The position numbers were made by a program, and so were the translations under genes. Shown one piece after another: positions 6,841 to 17,715 of a stretch of 64,000 nt of DNA. Position 1 is the first letter of the stretch, and each line of letters starts with the position of its first letter. Source of the stretch: Novosphingobium sediminicola (GTDB taxonomy: Bacteria > Pseudomonadota > Alphaproteobacteria > Sphingomonadales > Sphingomonadaceae); NCBI RefSeq assembly GCF_014196525.1, contig NZ_JACIDX010000018.1, positions 1 to 64,000 on the forward strand, read 5' to 3'. The notes below the pieces were generated by a model. It saw nothing but the letters and a program-made list of their open reading frames with translations, was not told where the DNA came from and made no database searches.

Positions 6841-8069
6841 TCATGCCAATGCTCTGGCAAAATTACCGAATCGCGTTGTTCCCGCAATGCATCAAGATAA
6901 TTGGACCACCATTGCGCCATCTCAACGCGTTCATTCCAATGAGCTCCGCGATGATAGGCGGCGCGCACTTTGCTAACATCGCCGTGCGCCAGGGCACGCT
7001 CGATTGCGTCCGGCGACCATTTTCCCGACTCATTCAGCAAGGTGCTTGCCATCGCTCGAAAGCCGTGTCCGGTCATTTCATCGGTGGCATACCCCAAGCG
7101 GCGTAACGCGCCGTTGATTGTGTTTTCGCTCATCGGACGCGCCCGGCTTCGTACTGACGGAAATACATAGCCCTTCGGGCCGCTAAGACTACGAACATCC
7201 TTCAGCAAATCAACAACCTGATTCGAAAGAGGCACGTGGTGAGCCTTACGCACCTTCATTCTTTCAGCAGGTATTACCCACAGCGCACCCTCCAGATCGA
7301 TCTCACTCCAGAGAGCTTGACGCAGCTCACCGGGCCTTACAAAAACATGGGGCGCTACTTTGAGCGCCAACCTGGCAACTCCAACGCCTTGGTAACTATC
7401 AATATCTCGTAGTAATTTGCCAACCTTGTGAGCCTCGGTTATCGCGCCGTAATGTGTGACCTTCGGAGACGCCAGAGCGCCACGCAGATCGCGGGTTGGA
7501 TCGGATCTGAGACGAGCGGTGGCAACGGCGAATCTGAACACGCTGCCCGCCAACTGCAATGCGCGACGCGCGCTTTCAAGTTTCCCCCTACGTTCGATCT
7601 TGCGCACAGCTGCCAAAACGTCGGCGGGCTCAATGTCAGCAATAGCCATCCGCCCAATCGAGACCGATACCAGGCTCAATAAATGCTCGCAGCGCTCAGC
7701 CGTTGCCGGAGCCCAAGGCTTGTAGCCATCGCCTTTGCGCTTTTTGCAATATTCAGCAGCGAGCAAAGCAAATGAATTTCCGGCCAGTTCCTGCCTGCGA
7801 AGCTTTTCTCGACGCCTTTCGCGCGACGGATCAGAGCCTGCAGCGATCAATTCACGAGCCTGATCACGCCGCTTGCGGGCTTCGGCAAGCCCCACCGAAG
7901 GATAGATACCTAATCCTAGCTTCTTCTCCAGTCCCTCAAAACGATATTTGAAGCGCCAAAGCTTACTTCCTGTAGGCTGCACCTGCAAAAACAGACCCAA
8001 CGAATCACCTATTTTATAGGACTTTTCGCGCGCCTTTGCGTTACGAATTGCAAGATCACTCAAAGCCAT
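6837..8069 (-). CDS. P4-type tyrosine integrase (distal copy)
   Basis: This 410-residue tyrosine recombinase begins MALSDLAIRNAKAREKSY, the N-terminal DUF4102 arm-binding domain of P4-like integrases; I preferred this ATG over one 22 codons upstream. The catalytic domain shows Arg in FVRPGELRQALWSEIDL, Lys in MKVRKAHHVPLS, His-x-x-Arg in TGHGFRAMASTLLNE, His in ALAHGD and Tyr in VRAAYHRG. All active residues appear present. It is a close paralogue of the integrase next to the tRNA and follows it in the same direction with 195 bp between. Confidence 0.9.
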   Translation of the reverse strand: MALSDLAIRNAKAREKSYKIGDSLGLFLQVQPTGSKLWRFKYRFEGLEKKLGLGIYPSVGLAEARKRRDQARELIAAGSDPSRERRREKLRRQELAGNSFALLAAEYCKKRKGDGYKPWAPATAERCEHLLSLVSVSIGRMAIADIEPADVLAAVRKIERRGKLESARRALQLAGSVFRFAVATARLRSDPTRDLRGALASPKVTHYGAITEAHKVGKLLRDIDSYQGVGVARLALKVAPHVFVRPGELRQALWSEIDLEGALWVIPAERMKVRKAHHVPLSNQVVDLLKDVRSLSGPKGYVFPSVRSRARPMSENTINGALRRLGYATDEMTGHGFRAMASTLLNESGKWSPDAIERALAHGDVSKVRAAYHRGAHWNERVEMAQWWSNYLDALREQRDSVILPEHWHD

Positions 8070-8264
8070 TGTTCGATGCTCCACGAAGTGTGCTCCGCAA
8101 CCATTGCCAGAATCAAACAGCACCACCTCCACCACCCTTCAAAATTCAGATGGCGTCAAAATACGATGGCGAACACCCACGAACATCACTTCAATGAATA
8201 TATGACATTTTAGGATTTTTATCTATAAATCAGAGATTTTCGGAGATTTTTTAAGCCGCTATTT

Positions 8265-9464
8265 TTACGAATCCTTACTTCGCAATTTATCGAGATAGTT
8301 ACCCCACCACTGAGCCATCTTCACACGTTCTTTCCAATGGGCACCGCGGTGGTAAGCGGCCCGCACTTTGTCGCTGTCGCCGTGAGCCAAGGCACGCTCA
8401 ATTGCATCGGGAGACCACTTGCCGCTTTCATTCAGCAAAGTTGAGGCCATGGCCCGAAAGCCATGCACGGTCATTTCGTTGCTGGAATAGCCCAATCGTC
8501 GCAGGCTAGCGTTGAGCGTGTTATCGCTGATCGGGCGCTCCCGAGTGCGAACCGAAGGAAATACATACCTGGATGGCCCTGAAATCTTAAGCGCATCACG
8601 AAAACGGGCAACTGCCTGGACGGACAGAGGGACGTGATGCTCCTTGCGCATTTTGGTTTTCTCGGCAGGAATAATCCAGACCGCTGTATTCAAATCGATC
8701 TCGCTCCACATTGCGTGACGAAGCTCTCCTGGCCGGACAAATACATACGGAGCAAGCTGCAATGCAATCCTGACAACTTCTCCACCCTCGTACCCATCAA
8801 TGGCACGCAGCAGTGCACCAACACGACGAGGCTCTGTAAGAGCTCCGTGGTGCATGACCGTTGGCGAGGAAAGAGCTCCGCGTAAATCACGCGTCGGATC
8901 GGATTTTAGCTGCGCAGTTGCCACCCCGTAACGGAATACCGCACCAGCAAGTTGCATGGTGCGGCGAGCGCTCTCCAGATTACCCCTACTCTCGATATTT
9001 CGGATGGCAGAGAGTACATGGATCGGCTCAATTTCGCCGATCATCATGTCACCGATCGAACCCAGCATCAAACTCAACAGATATTGATTCCTTTTTGCGG
9101 TCTCATCTCCCCATTTATTGTCACCATCACGTGCTCTTTTCATGCAGTACTCTTCAGACAATGACCGAAACGTTCCTTCGCCATTACTCTCTTTTGAGAT
9201 ATTTACGCGCTGCTTTTCGCGGGAAGGATCAACTCCGGCCGCTACGAGCTCACGAGCCTGAACATGGCGTACGCGAGCTTCGCCTAGACTGACGTCCGGA
9301 TAGCCACCCAAGGCGAGCAGCCTCTCATGCCCATCCATCCGGTATTTGAAGCGCCAAAGCTTGCCTCCAGCCGGAGTGACCAAAAGAAAGAGCCCCCCAC
9401 CATCGGCCAGCTTAATGGCCTTTGGGCCCGGCCTGAAGTTTCTAATTGCCATATCTGTGAGCAT
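8265..9464 (-). CDS. P4-type tyrosine integrase (tRNA-proximal copy)
   Basis: The 399-residue protein starts MLTDMAIRNFRPGPKAIKLAD at 9464, where GAGGAAAT lies at good distance upstream; the longer frame from 9485 lacks such a site. It has the DUF4102 N-terminus and a complete catalytic set: Arg in VRPGELRHAMWSEIDL, Lys in KMRKEHHVPLS, His-x-x-Arg in VHGFRAMASTLLNE, and Tyr in KVRAAYHRG. Position next to the 3' end of tRNA-Gly suggests it integrates the island there. It shares most catalytic blocks nearly word for word with the distal integrase. Confidence 0.92.
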   Translation of the reverse strand: MLTDMAIRNFRPGPKAIKLADGGGLFLLVTPAGGKLWRFKYRMDGHERLLALGGYPDVSLGEARVRHVQARELVAAGVDPSREKQRVNISKESNGEGTFRSLSEEYCMKRARDGDNKWGDETAKRNQYLLSLMLGSIGDMMIGEIEPIHVLSAIRNIESRGNLESARRTMQLAGAVFRYGVATAQLKSDPTRDLRGALSSPTVMHHGALTEPRRVGALLRAIDGYEGGEVVRIALQLAPYVFVRPGELRHAMWSEIDLNTAVWIIPAEKTKMRKEHHVPLSVQAVARFRDALKISGPSRYVFPSVRTRERPISDNTLNASLRRLGYSSNEMTVHGFRAMASTLLNESGKWSPDAIERALAHGDSDKVRAAYHRGAHWKERVKMAQWWGNYLDKLRSKDS

Positions 9465-9500
9465 GTTATTTCCTCGCATTATCAAGGTATTAGACCCAAG

Positions 9501-9522
9501 ATACCCCCAACCTTGGGGGTAT
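9501..9522. promoter_or_regulatory. Palindrome upstream of integrase
   Basis: ATACCCCCAA and TTGGGGGTAT flank a 2-nt centre, forming a perfect inverted repeat about 40 bp upstream of the proximal integrase start, and another ATACCCCC occurs at about 9543. Repeats of this kind near P4-type integrase genes usually serve as arm-type integrase sites or repressor operators. The role here is inferred from position. Confidence 0.45.
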
Positions 9523-9676
9523 CGACTATGACGAGGCGGTGCATACCCCCAGCGGGGCCCCCACAGTCAGGTGACTGTGAGGGAATGCAGGCGAACGCCA
9601 ACGGCCCTGATAAGGCGAAATATAGCAGGTTTTCTGTGCTTTAGGAGGTGATGGAGAACGCTGCTGGTTCGAGAAT

Positions 9677-9750
9677 TGGAGCGGGTGAAGGGAATCGAAC
9701 CCTCGTATTCAGCTTGGGAAGCTGCTGCTCTACCATTGAGCTACACCCGC
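9677..9750 (-). tRNA. tRNA-Gly(CCC)
   Basis: Read on the minus strand the gene starts GCGGGTG, has the D-stem GCTC/GAGC, anticodon loop TTCCCAA (anticodon CCC), T-loop GGTTCGATTCC and closes with CACCCGC, discriminator T and an encoded CCA at 9677-9679. The 3' end faces the two integrases, so it is the likely attachment site and the island has kept the tRNA intact. Confidence 0.95.
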
Positions 9751-9918
9751 GAGCGCGTGGAAAGCATCGGGGCCTTCGCTTGCGGTGCCTGATACGGGGA
9801 ATGAACCCCTCAGACAGGCGGGCCGATTGCCACACTCCGACGGCATCGGTCAACCCAAGTTTTTGTAAATTTACGCCTGATGCTGTTCTTGATCGCCAAT
9901 CGGGCTACACCTTGCGGC

Positions 9919-10422
9919 ATGACCAACACGATCCGCCCCGCTACGCCCGATGACATTCCCCTGATCGCGCAGTTGATCCGCGATCTGGCCGACTACGAGA
10001 AGCTTTCGCACGAGGTCCGGTTTGACGAGGCCGCGCTGATGCGCCACCTGTTCGGCCCGCATCCGATGGCCGAAGTGGTAATCGGCCAGATCGACGGGAC
10101 GCCGCAGGGTTTTGCGCTCTTCTTCCATAATTTCTCCACCTTCGAGGGCCGTCCGGGCATTTATCTGGAGGATCTCTATGTCCGCCCCGCCGCGCGCGGC
10201 TCGGGGCTGGGCAAGGCTTTGCTGCTCCACCTGGCCACTCTGGCGCAGGAAAGAGGCTGCGCGCGGCTGGAATGGAGCGTGCTCGACTGGAACACGCCTT
10301 CGATCGAATTTTACCGCCGTATGGGCGCAAAACCGATGGAACAATGGACGGTGATGCGCGTTGATGGCGCGACTCTGGCTCAACTCGCCGCTGACTCGCG
10401 TGATTCCATCGCAGGCGAATAG
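9919..10422 (+). CDS. GNAT-family N-acetyltransferase
   Basis: This 167-residue protein is a single GNAT domain. It begins MTNTIRPATPDDIPLIAQLI, has the beta-4/acetyl-CoA region IYLEDLYVRPAARGSGLGKALL with the R-G-x-G-L-G-K pyrophosphate loop, and ends with LDWNTPSIEFYRRMGA. The whole pattern resembles diamine or thialysine acetyltransferases (SSAT-like), which acetylate small amines, but the substrate cannot be read from sequence. The ATG at 9919 is chosen because the conserved domain begins there. It stands alone just outside the island. Confidence 0.85.
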   Translation: MTNTIRPATPDDIPLIAQLIRDLADYEKLSHEVRFDEAALMRHLFGPHPMAEVVIGQIDGTPQGFALFFHNFSTFEGRPGIYLEDLYVRPAARGSGLGKALLLHLATLAQERGCARLEWSVLDWNTPSIEFYRRMGAKPMEQWTVMRVDGATLAQLAADSRDSIAGE

Positions 10423-10455
10423 AAAAATTTACCCCGTTGCCCTAGGGCAACAGAC

Positions 10456-11094
10456 ATGGGAATCGCGAATCAGAATAACGTGTTGAGCCGTCGTGCATTG
10501 TTGGGTGGACTGGCCCTTGGAGGGGTCGCCATGGCCACTCCATTGCGTGTTGCCGCACAGGCTTCGGGCCTCTCCGAATATGAACGCCGCGTGGTGGGCA
10601 TCGCCATGCGCGAGCGGGATCGCGTCGGCGCGATGCTGGCTCGCCCCGATGTCGTGGCCATTGCCGACTTCAGCAAGCCTTCGCATGACGCGCGCCTGCA
10701 CTTTGTCGACATGGTCGGCGGGTCGGTGCGTTCGCATCTGGTGGCGCATGGTCGCGGGTCGGATCCGGCCCATGTCGGCTGGCTCAAGCAATTTTCGAAC
10801 AGCGTCGGCTCCTTCGCCACCTCGCGCGGGGCCTATCTGACCGCGGGCCAGTATGAAGGCAAATATGGCGCCTCGATGCGGCTGCGCGGGCTGGATCTGG
10901 ACAATTCCAATGCGTTTGACCGCGCCATTGTGATGCATCCGGCCTGGTATGCCGCGCCCGACATGCTGGCCAAATTCGGCAAGCTGGGCCGTTCGGAAGG
11001 CTGTTTTGCCATGGCGCCCGAGGATTTCAGCCTTGTGCTGGGTCATCTGGGCGCGGGCCGCCTGCTTTACGCCGACCGCATCAGCGAAGCGTGA
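10456..11094 (+). CDS. Exported murein L,D-transpeptidase-like protein
   Basis: The 212-residue product starts with a probable Tat signal (LSRRALLGGLALGG) and a cleavable AAQA site near residue 35. The remainder fits the L,D-transpeptidase catalytic family found in many proteobacteria (YkuD-like, PF13645 type): HPAWYA, then GRSEGCFAMAPED with the probable catalytic Cys in a S-x-G-C motif and an upstream His. It would act on periplasmic peptidoglycan peptides. A second L,D-transpeptidase is encoded convergently only 46 bp downstream, which supports a cell-wall role. Confidence 0.75.
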   Translation: MGIANQNNVLSRRALLGGLALGGVAMATPLRVAAQASGLSEYERRVVGIAMRERDRVGAMLARPDVVAIADFSKPSHDARLHFVDMVGGSVRSHLVAHGRGSDPAHVGWLKQFSNSVGSFATSRGAYLTAGQYEGKYGASMRLRGLDLDNSNAFDRAIVMHPAWYAAPDMLAKFGKLGRSEGCFAMAPEDFSLVLGHLGAGRLLYADRISEA

Positions 11095-11140
11095 TTCCGG
11101 CGCGGCGCCGCTGATTGGTTCAGCAGCGCCGCCGCCATGA

Positions 11141-12631
11141 TTACAGCGGGTTATCCAGCTTGATCACTTCCTCATTGCTCTTGCGCTGAGTCGTGTGCAG
11201 CGCGCGCGGCGCGCGGAAACTGTCCAGCACCGGCCCGTCACGGCCATAAAGGTCATTGAAGCTGGCCAGCGTGCCATTGATGTCGCGGCCATAGGTGACA
11301 TAGGTCAGATAGACCGGGAAGGTCCGCGTCATCGGCACCTTCTTGTACTTGCCCGCCTCGAACGTGGCGACGGCATCCTCCTGGCTCATCCCCGCGCCCA
11401 GAATCGCCATGGTCATGCCCAGTTCGACCGCGCGATCAGTGCGGATGCAGCCATGCGAGAAGGCGCGCACCTGAGCATCGAACAGTTTTTTCGAAGGCGT
11501 ATCATGCAGATAGATCGCATGAGGGTTGGGCATGTCGATCTTCATCCGGCCCAGTGAATTGGTGTTGCCCGGCTGCTGCACAACCTGCAGGCTGCCATCC
11601 TCCATCCGCGTCACCTTATAACCGGCGCGCGGGCGGGCGAGCAATTGCTGGCCCAGCCCCTCGCCCACGACGATGGATTGCGGTACGGTCCATGTCGGGT
11701 TGAACACCACCGCCTCGACCTTTTCGGCCAGTTGCGGCGTGGCGGTGCGGCCCGGCTTGCCCACGATGGTGCGATAGGTGCGGATGTTGCGGCCGTTGAC
11801 CGCAAGGCGAAGCTGGAACTCGGGCACATTGGTGATCAGATAGACCGGCCCCAGATCGCGCGGCAACCAGCGCCAGCGGTCCATATTGATGCGAATCGCA
11901 TCGCGCAGCTTGGTCTGCGCCTTGGGCGTGGCGGCCAGCGCCTCTTTGAGCGCAGCATAATCAGGATAGGTCGGCGCAAGACCAGCCAGCGTGCCGGGCA
12001 CGTCATGGTTGGTGGTGGCACGCTGCATCAGGGCGGTGGTGGGATTGTCATCCTGATCGGGATCGACGGCGAACCATTGCACCCGCGCGGTCATCGGCGT
12101 GCGTCCATCGCGCAGGTCCTCGACCAGCCATGCGAAACTCTTGCTGGCCTGCTGGTCCAGCGCATCCCCTGCCCCGGCCTTGATCGCGGCGCGCAGAGCA
12201 TCGGGTTGATAATCGGCGGGAAACAGGCCCTCATCGCCAATCGCCATGATCGCGGCCAGCAGATCGCCCGCATCGGCCACGCTCCAGTTGACCACCGCTT
12301 CCTGCACCGGCGTAGCGCCGGGCGAAGGGCTGGGCGTGGGGTAAGGAGACGGCGTGCCGGAGGGTGTGGCCGAGGGCGTGGGCAAGAGCGTCGGTACGGG
12401 GCGCGGGCTGGGGCCGCCGGTGGGGCGCGGGCTGGGGGATGCGCTCGGTGATGCGCTGGGGCTGGGCGTGGGGGTGTTCATGCCTGCGGGGCGAACATTG
12501 GGCAGCTTGCCCAGACCCTGCTTGCCCTCGATGGGCCGATCCTGCGCCATGGCGGGATAAAGCCCGTAAAGCCCCGTCGCCAAAGCCAGAATCACCGGAC
12601 CCGTCATCAGCTTGCGCGTGTTCTTCATCAT
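11141..12631 (-). CDS. L,D-transpeptidase (YcbB/LdtD-like)
   Basis: This 496-residue exported protein starts with an N-terminal hydrophobic signal (ALATGLYGLYPAMAQ), followed by a Pro-Ser-Thr-rich linker (about residues 52-108) that should span the periplasm. A scaffold like that of YcbB follows, with MDRWRWLPRDLGPVYLITNVPEF, and then the YkuD catalytic domain with IYLHDTPSK and the signature SHGCIR containing the catalytic Cys. The enzyme would form 3-3 crosslinks in peptidoglycan. The linker is longer and more repetitive than usual. ATG codons are present at both residue 1 and 2. Confidence 0.9.
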   Translation of the reverse strand: MMKNTRKLMTGPVILALATGLYGLYPAMAQDRPIEGKQGLGKLPNVRPAGMNTPTPSPSASPSASPSPRPTGGPSPRPVPTLLPTPSATPSGTPSPYPTPSPSPGATPVQEAVVNWSVADAGDLLAAIMAIGDEGLFPADYQPDALRAAIKAGAGDALDQQASKSFAWLVEDLRDGRTPMTARVQWFAVDPDQDDNPTTALMQRATTNHDVPGTLAGLAPTYPDYAALKEALAATPKAQTKLRDAIRINMDRWRWLPRDLGPVYLITNVPEFQLRLAVNGRNIRTYRTIVGKPGRTATPQLAEKVEAVVFNPTWTVPQSIVVGEGLGQQLLARPRAGYKVTRMEDGSLQVVQQPGNTNSLGRMKIDMPNPHAIYLHDTPSKKLFDAQVRAFSHGCIRTDRAVELGMTMAILGAGMSQEDAVATFEAGKYKKVPMTRTFPVYLTYVTYGRDINGTLASFNDLYGRDGPVLDSFRAPRALHTTQRKSNEEVIKLDNPL

Positions 12632-12806
12632 TCAACGCCCCTTTTAGCCCGGCTCAAATCACTCAACTCAACGACAGCCAAGCACAGTTCGTCGCATACC
12701 ATTCAGTATCACCCCTGTCTGTTGGCTGAACACCGCACGCGGCGCAAGCTCGACTTACCTTCTCATAGTGACGGCTTGGCGCAAGGCCGCTAGGATCTTA
12801 ACGATC

Positions 12807-13718
12807 ATGGCGCGCCCTTTGTTTCTTCCCCTTGTTGCCGCCGCATGCGGAATTGCCACTTTCAGCATCATGGACGCGCTGATGAAGCGGGCCTCGATCG
12901 AGGCCGGTGTTCATGCCGCCCTGCTGTGGCGCAACATCATCGGGGCAGGGATCGGCATTGTGGTGTGGCAAATCGTCCATCCGCGCGCATGGCCGGGGCG
13001 GCGGATGGTGATGCATGCGATGCGCGCCAGCGTGACCAGCGGGATGGCTTTCGCCTTTTTCTGGGGCATCGTGCGCACGCCGATGGCGGTGGGCATGGCG
13101 CTGTCCTTCATCGCGCCGATCATCGCGCTGTTCATGGCCGGTTTCGCGCTGGGCGAGGCGATCACGCGGCGCGCGCTGGGGGCCTCGGCGCTGGGGCTGC
13201 TGGGGGTGGGCGTGATCGGGCTGGGGCGGATGCAGAGCGGCGGCGCGATGGAGCCGCAGGCGTGGCAGGGCATGGCGGCCATCCTTGGCTCGGCGGTGCT
13301 CTATGCCGCCAATCTGGTGATGCAGCGCCATCAGGCGCAGATGGCCCCTCCGGCCGAGATCGCTTTCTTCCAGTCGCTGTTCACCGCGATGTTTCTGGCG
13401 CTGGCCGGGCTGATGGTCGGCCTGCCCCCTGTGCCGCAGGGAGAAGTGTGGCGCGATATCGGCGGGGCGGCAGGCCTGTCTTTCGTGTCGCTGATGCTCT
13501 TGTCATGGGGCTGGGCGCGGGCACCGGCGCATCGCCTGTTGCCGGTGGAATATTCAGCCTTCCTCTGGGCGGCGCTGATGGGCTGGATCTGGTTTGGCGA
13601 AAGGCTCGATATTTATACGCTGGGCGGCGCGGCGCTGGTGGTGGCGGGATGCTGGGTGGGCGCCGGCGGGCATGAGGGCGGCCAGAAGGGCGATCATACC
13701 GAACAGGTGGGGCTTTGA
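12807..13718 (+). CDS. EamA/DMT-family transporter
   Basis: The 303-residue protein is composed of about ten hydrophobic helices in two EamA repeats, one at residues 1-135 (beginning MARPLFLPLVAAACGIATFS) and one at 145-290 (GMAAILGSAVLYAANLVMQR). Such drug/metabolite transporters export amino acids, nucleotides or similar small molecules; the substrate is unknown here. The ATG at 12807 lies directly before the first helix and is preferred over an in-frame ATG at 12768. The gene is monocistronic. Confidence 0.85.
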   Translation: MARPLFLPLVAAACGIATFSIMDALMKRASIEAGVHAALLWRNIIGAGIGIVVWQIVHPRAWPGRRMVMHAMRASVTSGMAFAFFWGIVRTPMAVGMALSFIAPIIALFMAGFALGEAITRRALGASALGLLGVGVIGLGRMQSGGAMEPQAWQGMAAILGSAVLYAANLVMQRHQAQMAPPAEIAFFQSLFTAMFLALAGLMVGLPPVPQGEVWRDIGGAAGLSFVSLMLLSWGWARAPAHRLLPVEYSAFLWAALMGWIWFGERLDIYTLGGAALVVAGCWVGAGGHEGGQKGDHTEQVGL

Positions 13719-13986
13719 TCCGGGCAAAGGGCTTTTGCGGCGATTTCTCCGACAAACTTAGGGCCATTTACGCTTATTTCCGATAACAATTCGCAATAGC
13801 AACAATATCGCAGCAACCTGCCCCTCTTCATTCCTTTTTCCACCTTTCGCGCCCTTGACGCGGGGCGGAATCACGCGCATCGGCCCTCATGCTGCAACCG
13901 CCCAAAGGCAGGGCGAGAACGCGCCTGAACGCGCCTTTTCGTCTTTTTTTCGTCTCTGGGCCAATTGAGGTGAGGAAGACGCCCGT

Positions 13987-16659
<2,673 letters not shown>

Positions 16660-16684
16660 GCGATCGCTTGATGCCAAAAAGAGG

Positions 16685-16713
16685 GGGCGGCCTTCACGGG
16701 CCGCCCTTTTTTG
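16685..16713 (+). terminator. acnA intrinsic terminator
   Basis: A GGGCGGCC/GGCCGCCC stem with a short loop is followed by a run of T, 26 nt after the acnA stop codon. This is a textbook rho-independent terminator. Confidence 0.9.
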
Positions 16714-16738
16714 TGGGCTGATGGTTGGGATAGCCATA

Positions 16739-16780
16739 AAAAAGGCGCCGCCGGGATGGGTCCGGGCGGCGCCTTTTTAT
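16739..16780 (-). terminator. Terminator of PEP-CTERM gene (bidirectional)
   Basis: AGGCGCCGCC(GG) and its complement form a long GC stem with A-runs on the left and T-runs on the right, so it can stop transcription from both sides. It lies directly after the 3' end of the leftward gene at 16797. Confidence 0.85.
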
Positions 16781-16796
16781 ACGCGGATGGCGGGTC

Positions 16797-17516
16797 TCAG
16801 GCGGTCTGAGCCTTGCCCTTGCGGCGGCGGGCAAACATCGCCCCGGCCGCCCCGCCAAACAGCAGCAGCATCGGCGGAGCGGGAACCTGCGTGCCGCCGG
16901 TGGTGCTGGTGGTGCCGCCCGTGGTCGTTGTGGTCGTCGTGCCGCCCGTGGTGGTGGTCGTGCCCCCGGTCGTGGTGGTTGTGCCGCCGGTGGTCGTGGT
17001 CGTGGTCCCTCCGGTGGTGGTCGTGGTGGTGCCGCCGGTTGTGGTGGTGGTCGTGCCGCCCGTGGTAGTCGTGCCGCCCGTGGTCGAGGTCGAGCCCGAG
17101 GTGGAACCGCTGGAGTTCACCACAATCACATTGCCGCTGGTCCCGCCAAAGAAGCCACCGATATAGCCGCCGCCAAAGCCCCAATTGCTGTAATAGCCGC
17201 GCGCGCGCTCTGCCGAGAGCGGGCTGGGCGCGGGGGCGGGCGTGTTGGGCGTCAGATCGGCGGCGGGCAGGCCCGGCGGCGGCATGGTCACCATCGCGGT
17301 GCGGGTCACGGTCTTGGTGCAGCAATCCTTTTGCACCACCACCGTGCGGGTCACCACCTGCTTGCGCACCACCGGGGCCTTATGCGCCTTGGCGTGTTTG
17401 ACATATTGCGGTTTGTTGCTGCTGGCCTTTTCGGCGATATGCACCGCCCCGCCGCCAATCAGCGCGGTGCCTGCCACCAGACCGGCAACTTTGGCGAGCC
17501 CCAAACGAACCGACAT
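16797..17516 (-). CDS. PEP-CTERM protein with TTTTGG-type repeats
   Basis: This 239-residue exported protein begins MSVRLGLAKVAGLVAGTALI at 17516, behind GAGAGA; an in-frame ATG 13 codons upstream lacks this. After a basic segment (HAKAHKAPVVRKQ) and a Gly-rich part, residues about 140-210 consist of repeated G-G-T(4-7) units. The C-terminus is VPAPPMLLLFGGAAGAMFARRRK: a VPxPP-type motif, hydrophobic helix and basic tail, which is the PEP-CTERM sorting signal recognised by exosortase. The Thr-rich tract may be glycosylated before cell-surface or exopolysaccharide-linked export. No exosortase lies in this window. Confidence 0.75.
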   Translation of the reverse strand: MSVRLGLAKVAGLVAGTALIGGGAVHIAEKASSNKPQYVKHAKAHKAPVVRKQVVTRTVVVQKDCCTKTVTRTAMVTMPPPGLPAADLTPNTPAPAPSPLSAERARGYYSNWGFGGGYIGGFFGGTSGNVIVVNSSGSTSGSTSTTGGTTTTGGTTTTTTGGTTTTTTGGTTTTTTGGTTTTTGGTTTTTGGTTTTTTTGGTTSTTGGTQVPAPPMLLLFGGAAGAMFARRRKGKAQTA

Positions 17517-17715
17517 AACAATCTCTCTTTCCTGTGGTCGGCAGAGGCTTTTCATCCATTCGGACGAAAGGCGATTCTGCCCTCACCAGAGAGATCATGC
17601 AGGAGCGGCAAGGGAACAACCGCGTGAAGGCGGCTGGACTGTCCTGAATCGGGATTGCCCCGGATTCATCAGGATTTAACCATCCTCCGTCCCACTATGG
17701 TACAGGAATCGCGGC

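Larger units (their letters stand above)
1..9676. mobile_element. Genomic island segment abutting tRNA-Gly
   Basis: This stretch holds transposases, insertion-sequence remnants, a toxin-antitoxin pair, an AlpA-like regulator and two P4-type integrases, and it looks less GC-rich than the DNA after 9700. It ends at the 3' end of a tRNA-Gly gene, with the nearest integrase starting about 210 nt away and pointing into the island. That is the classic layout of an integrase-tRNA island. The other end lies left of the window, and I saw no second copy of the tRNA 3' end here. The left limit given is therefore only the window edge. Confidence 0.7.

Noticed and set aside
16890..17100. Tandem repeats that could be mistaken for a CRISPR or intergenic repeat
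   Set aside because: They are coding repeats inside the PEP-CTERM gene, keep its frame and encode Gly-Gly-Thr units.
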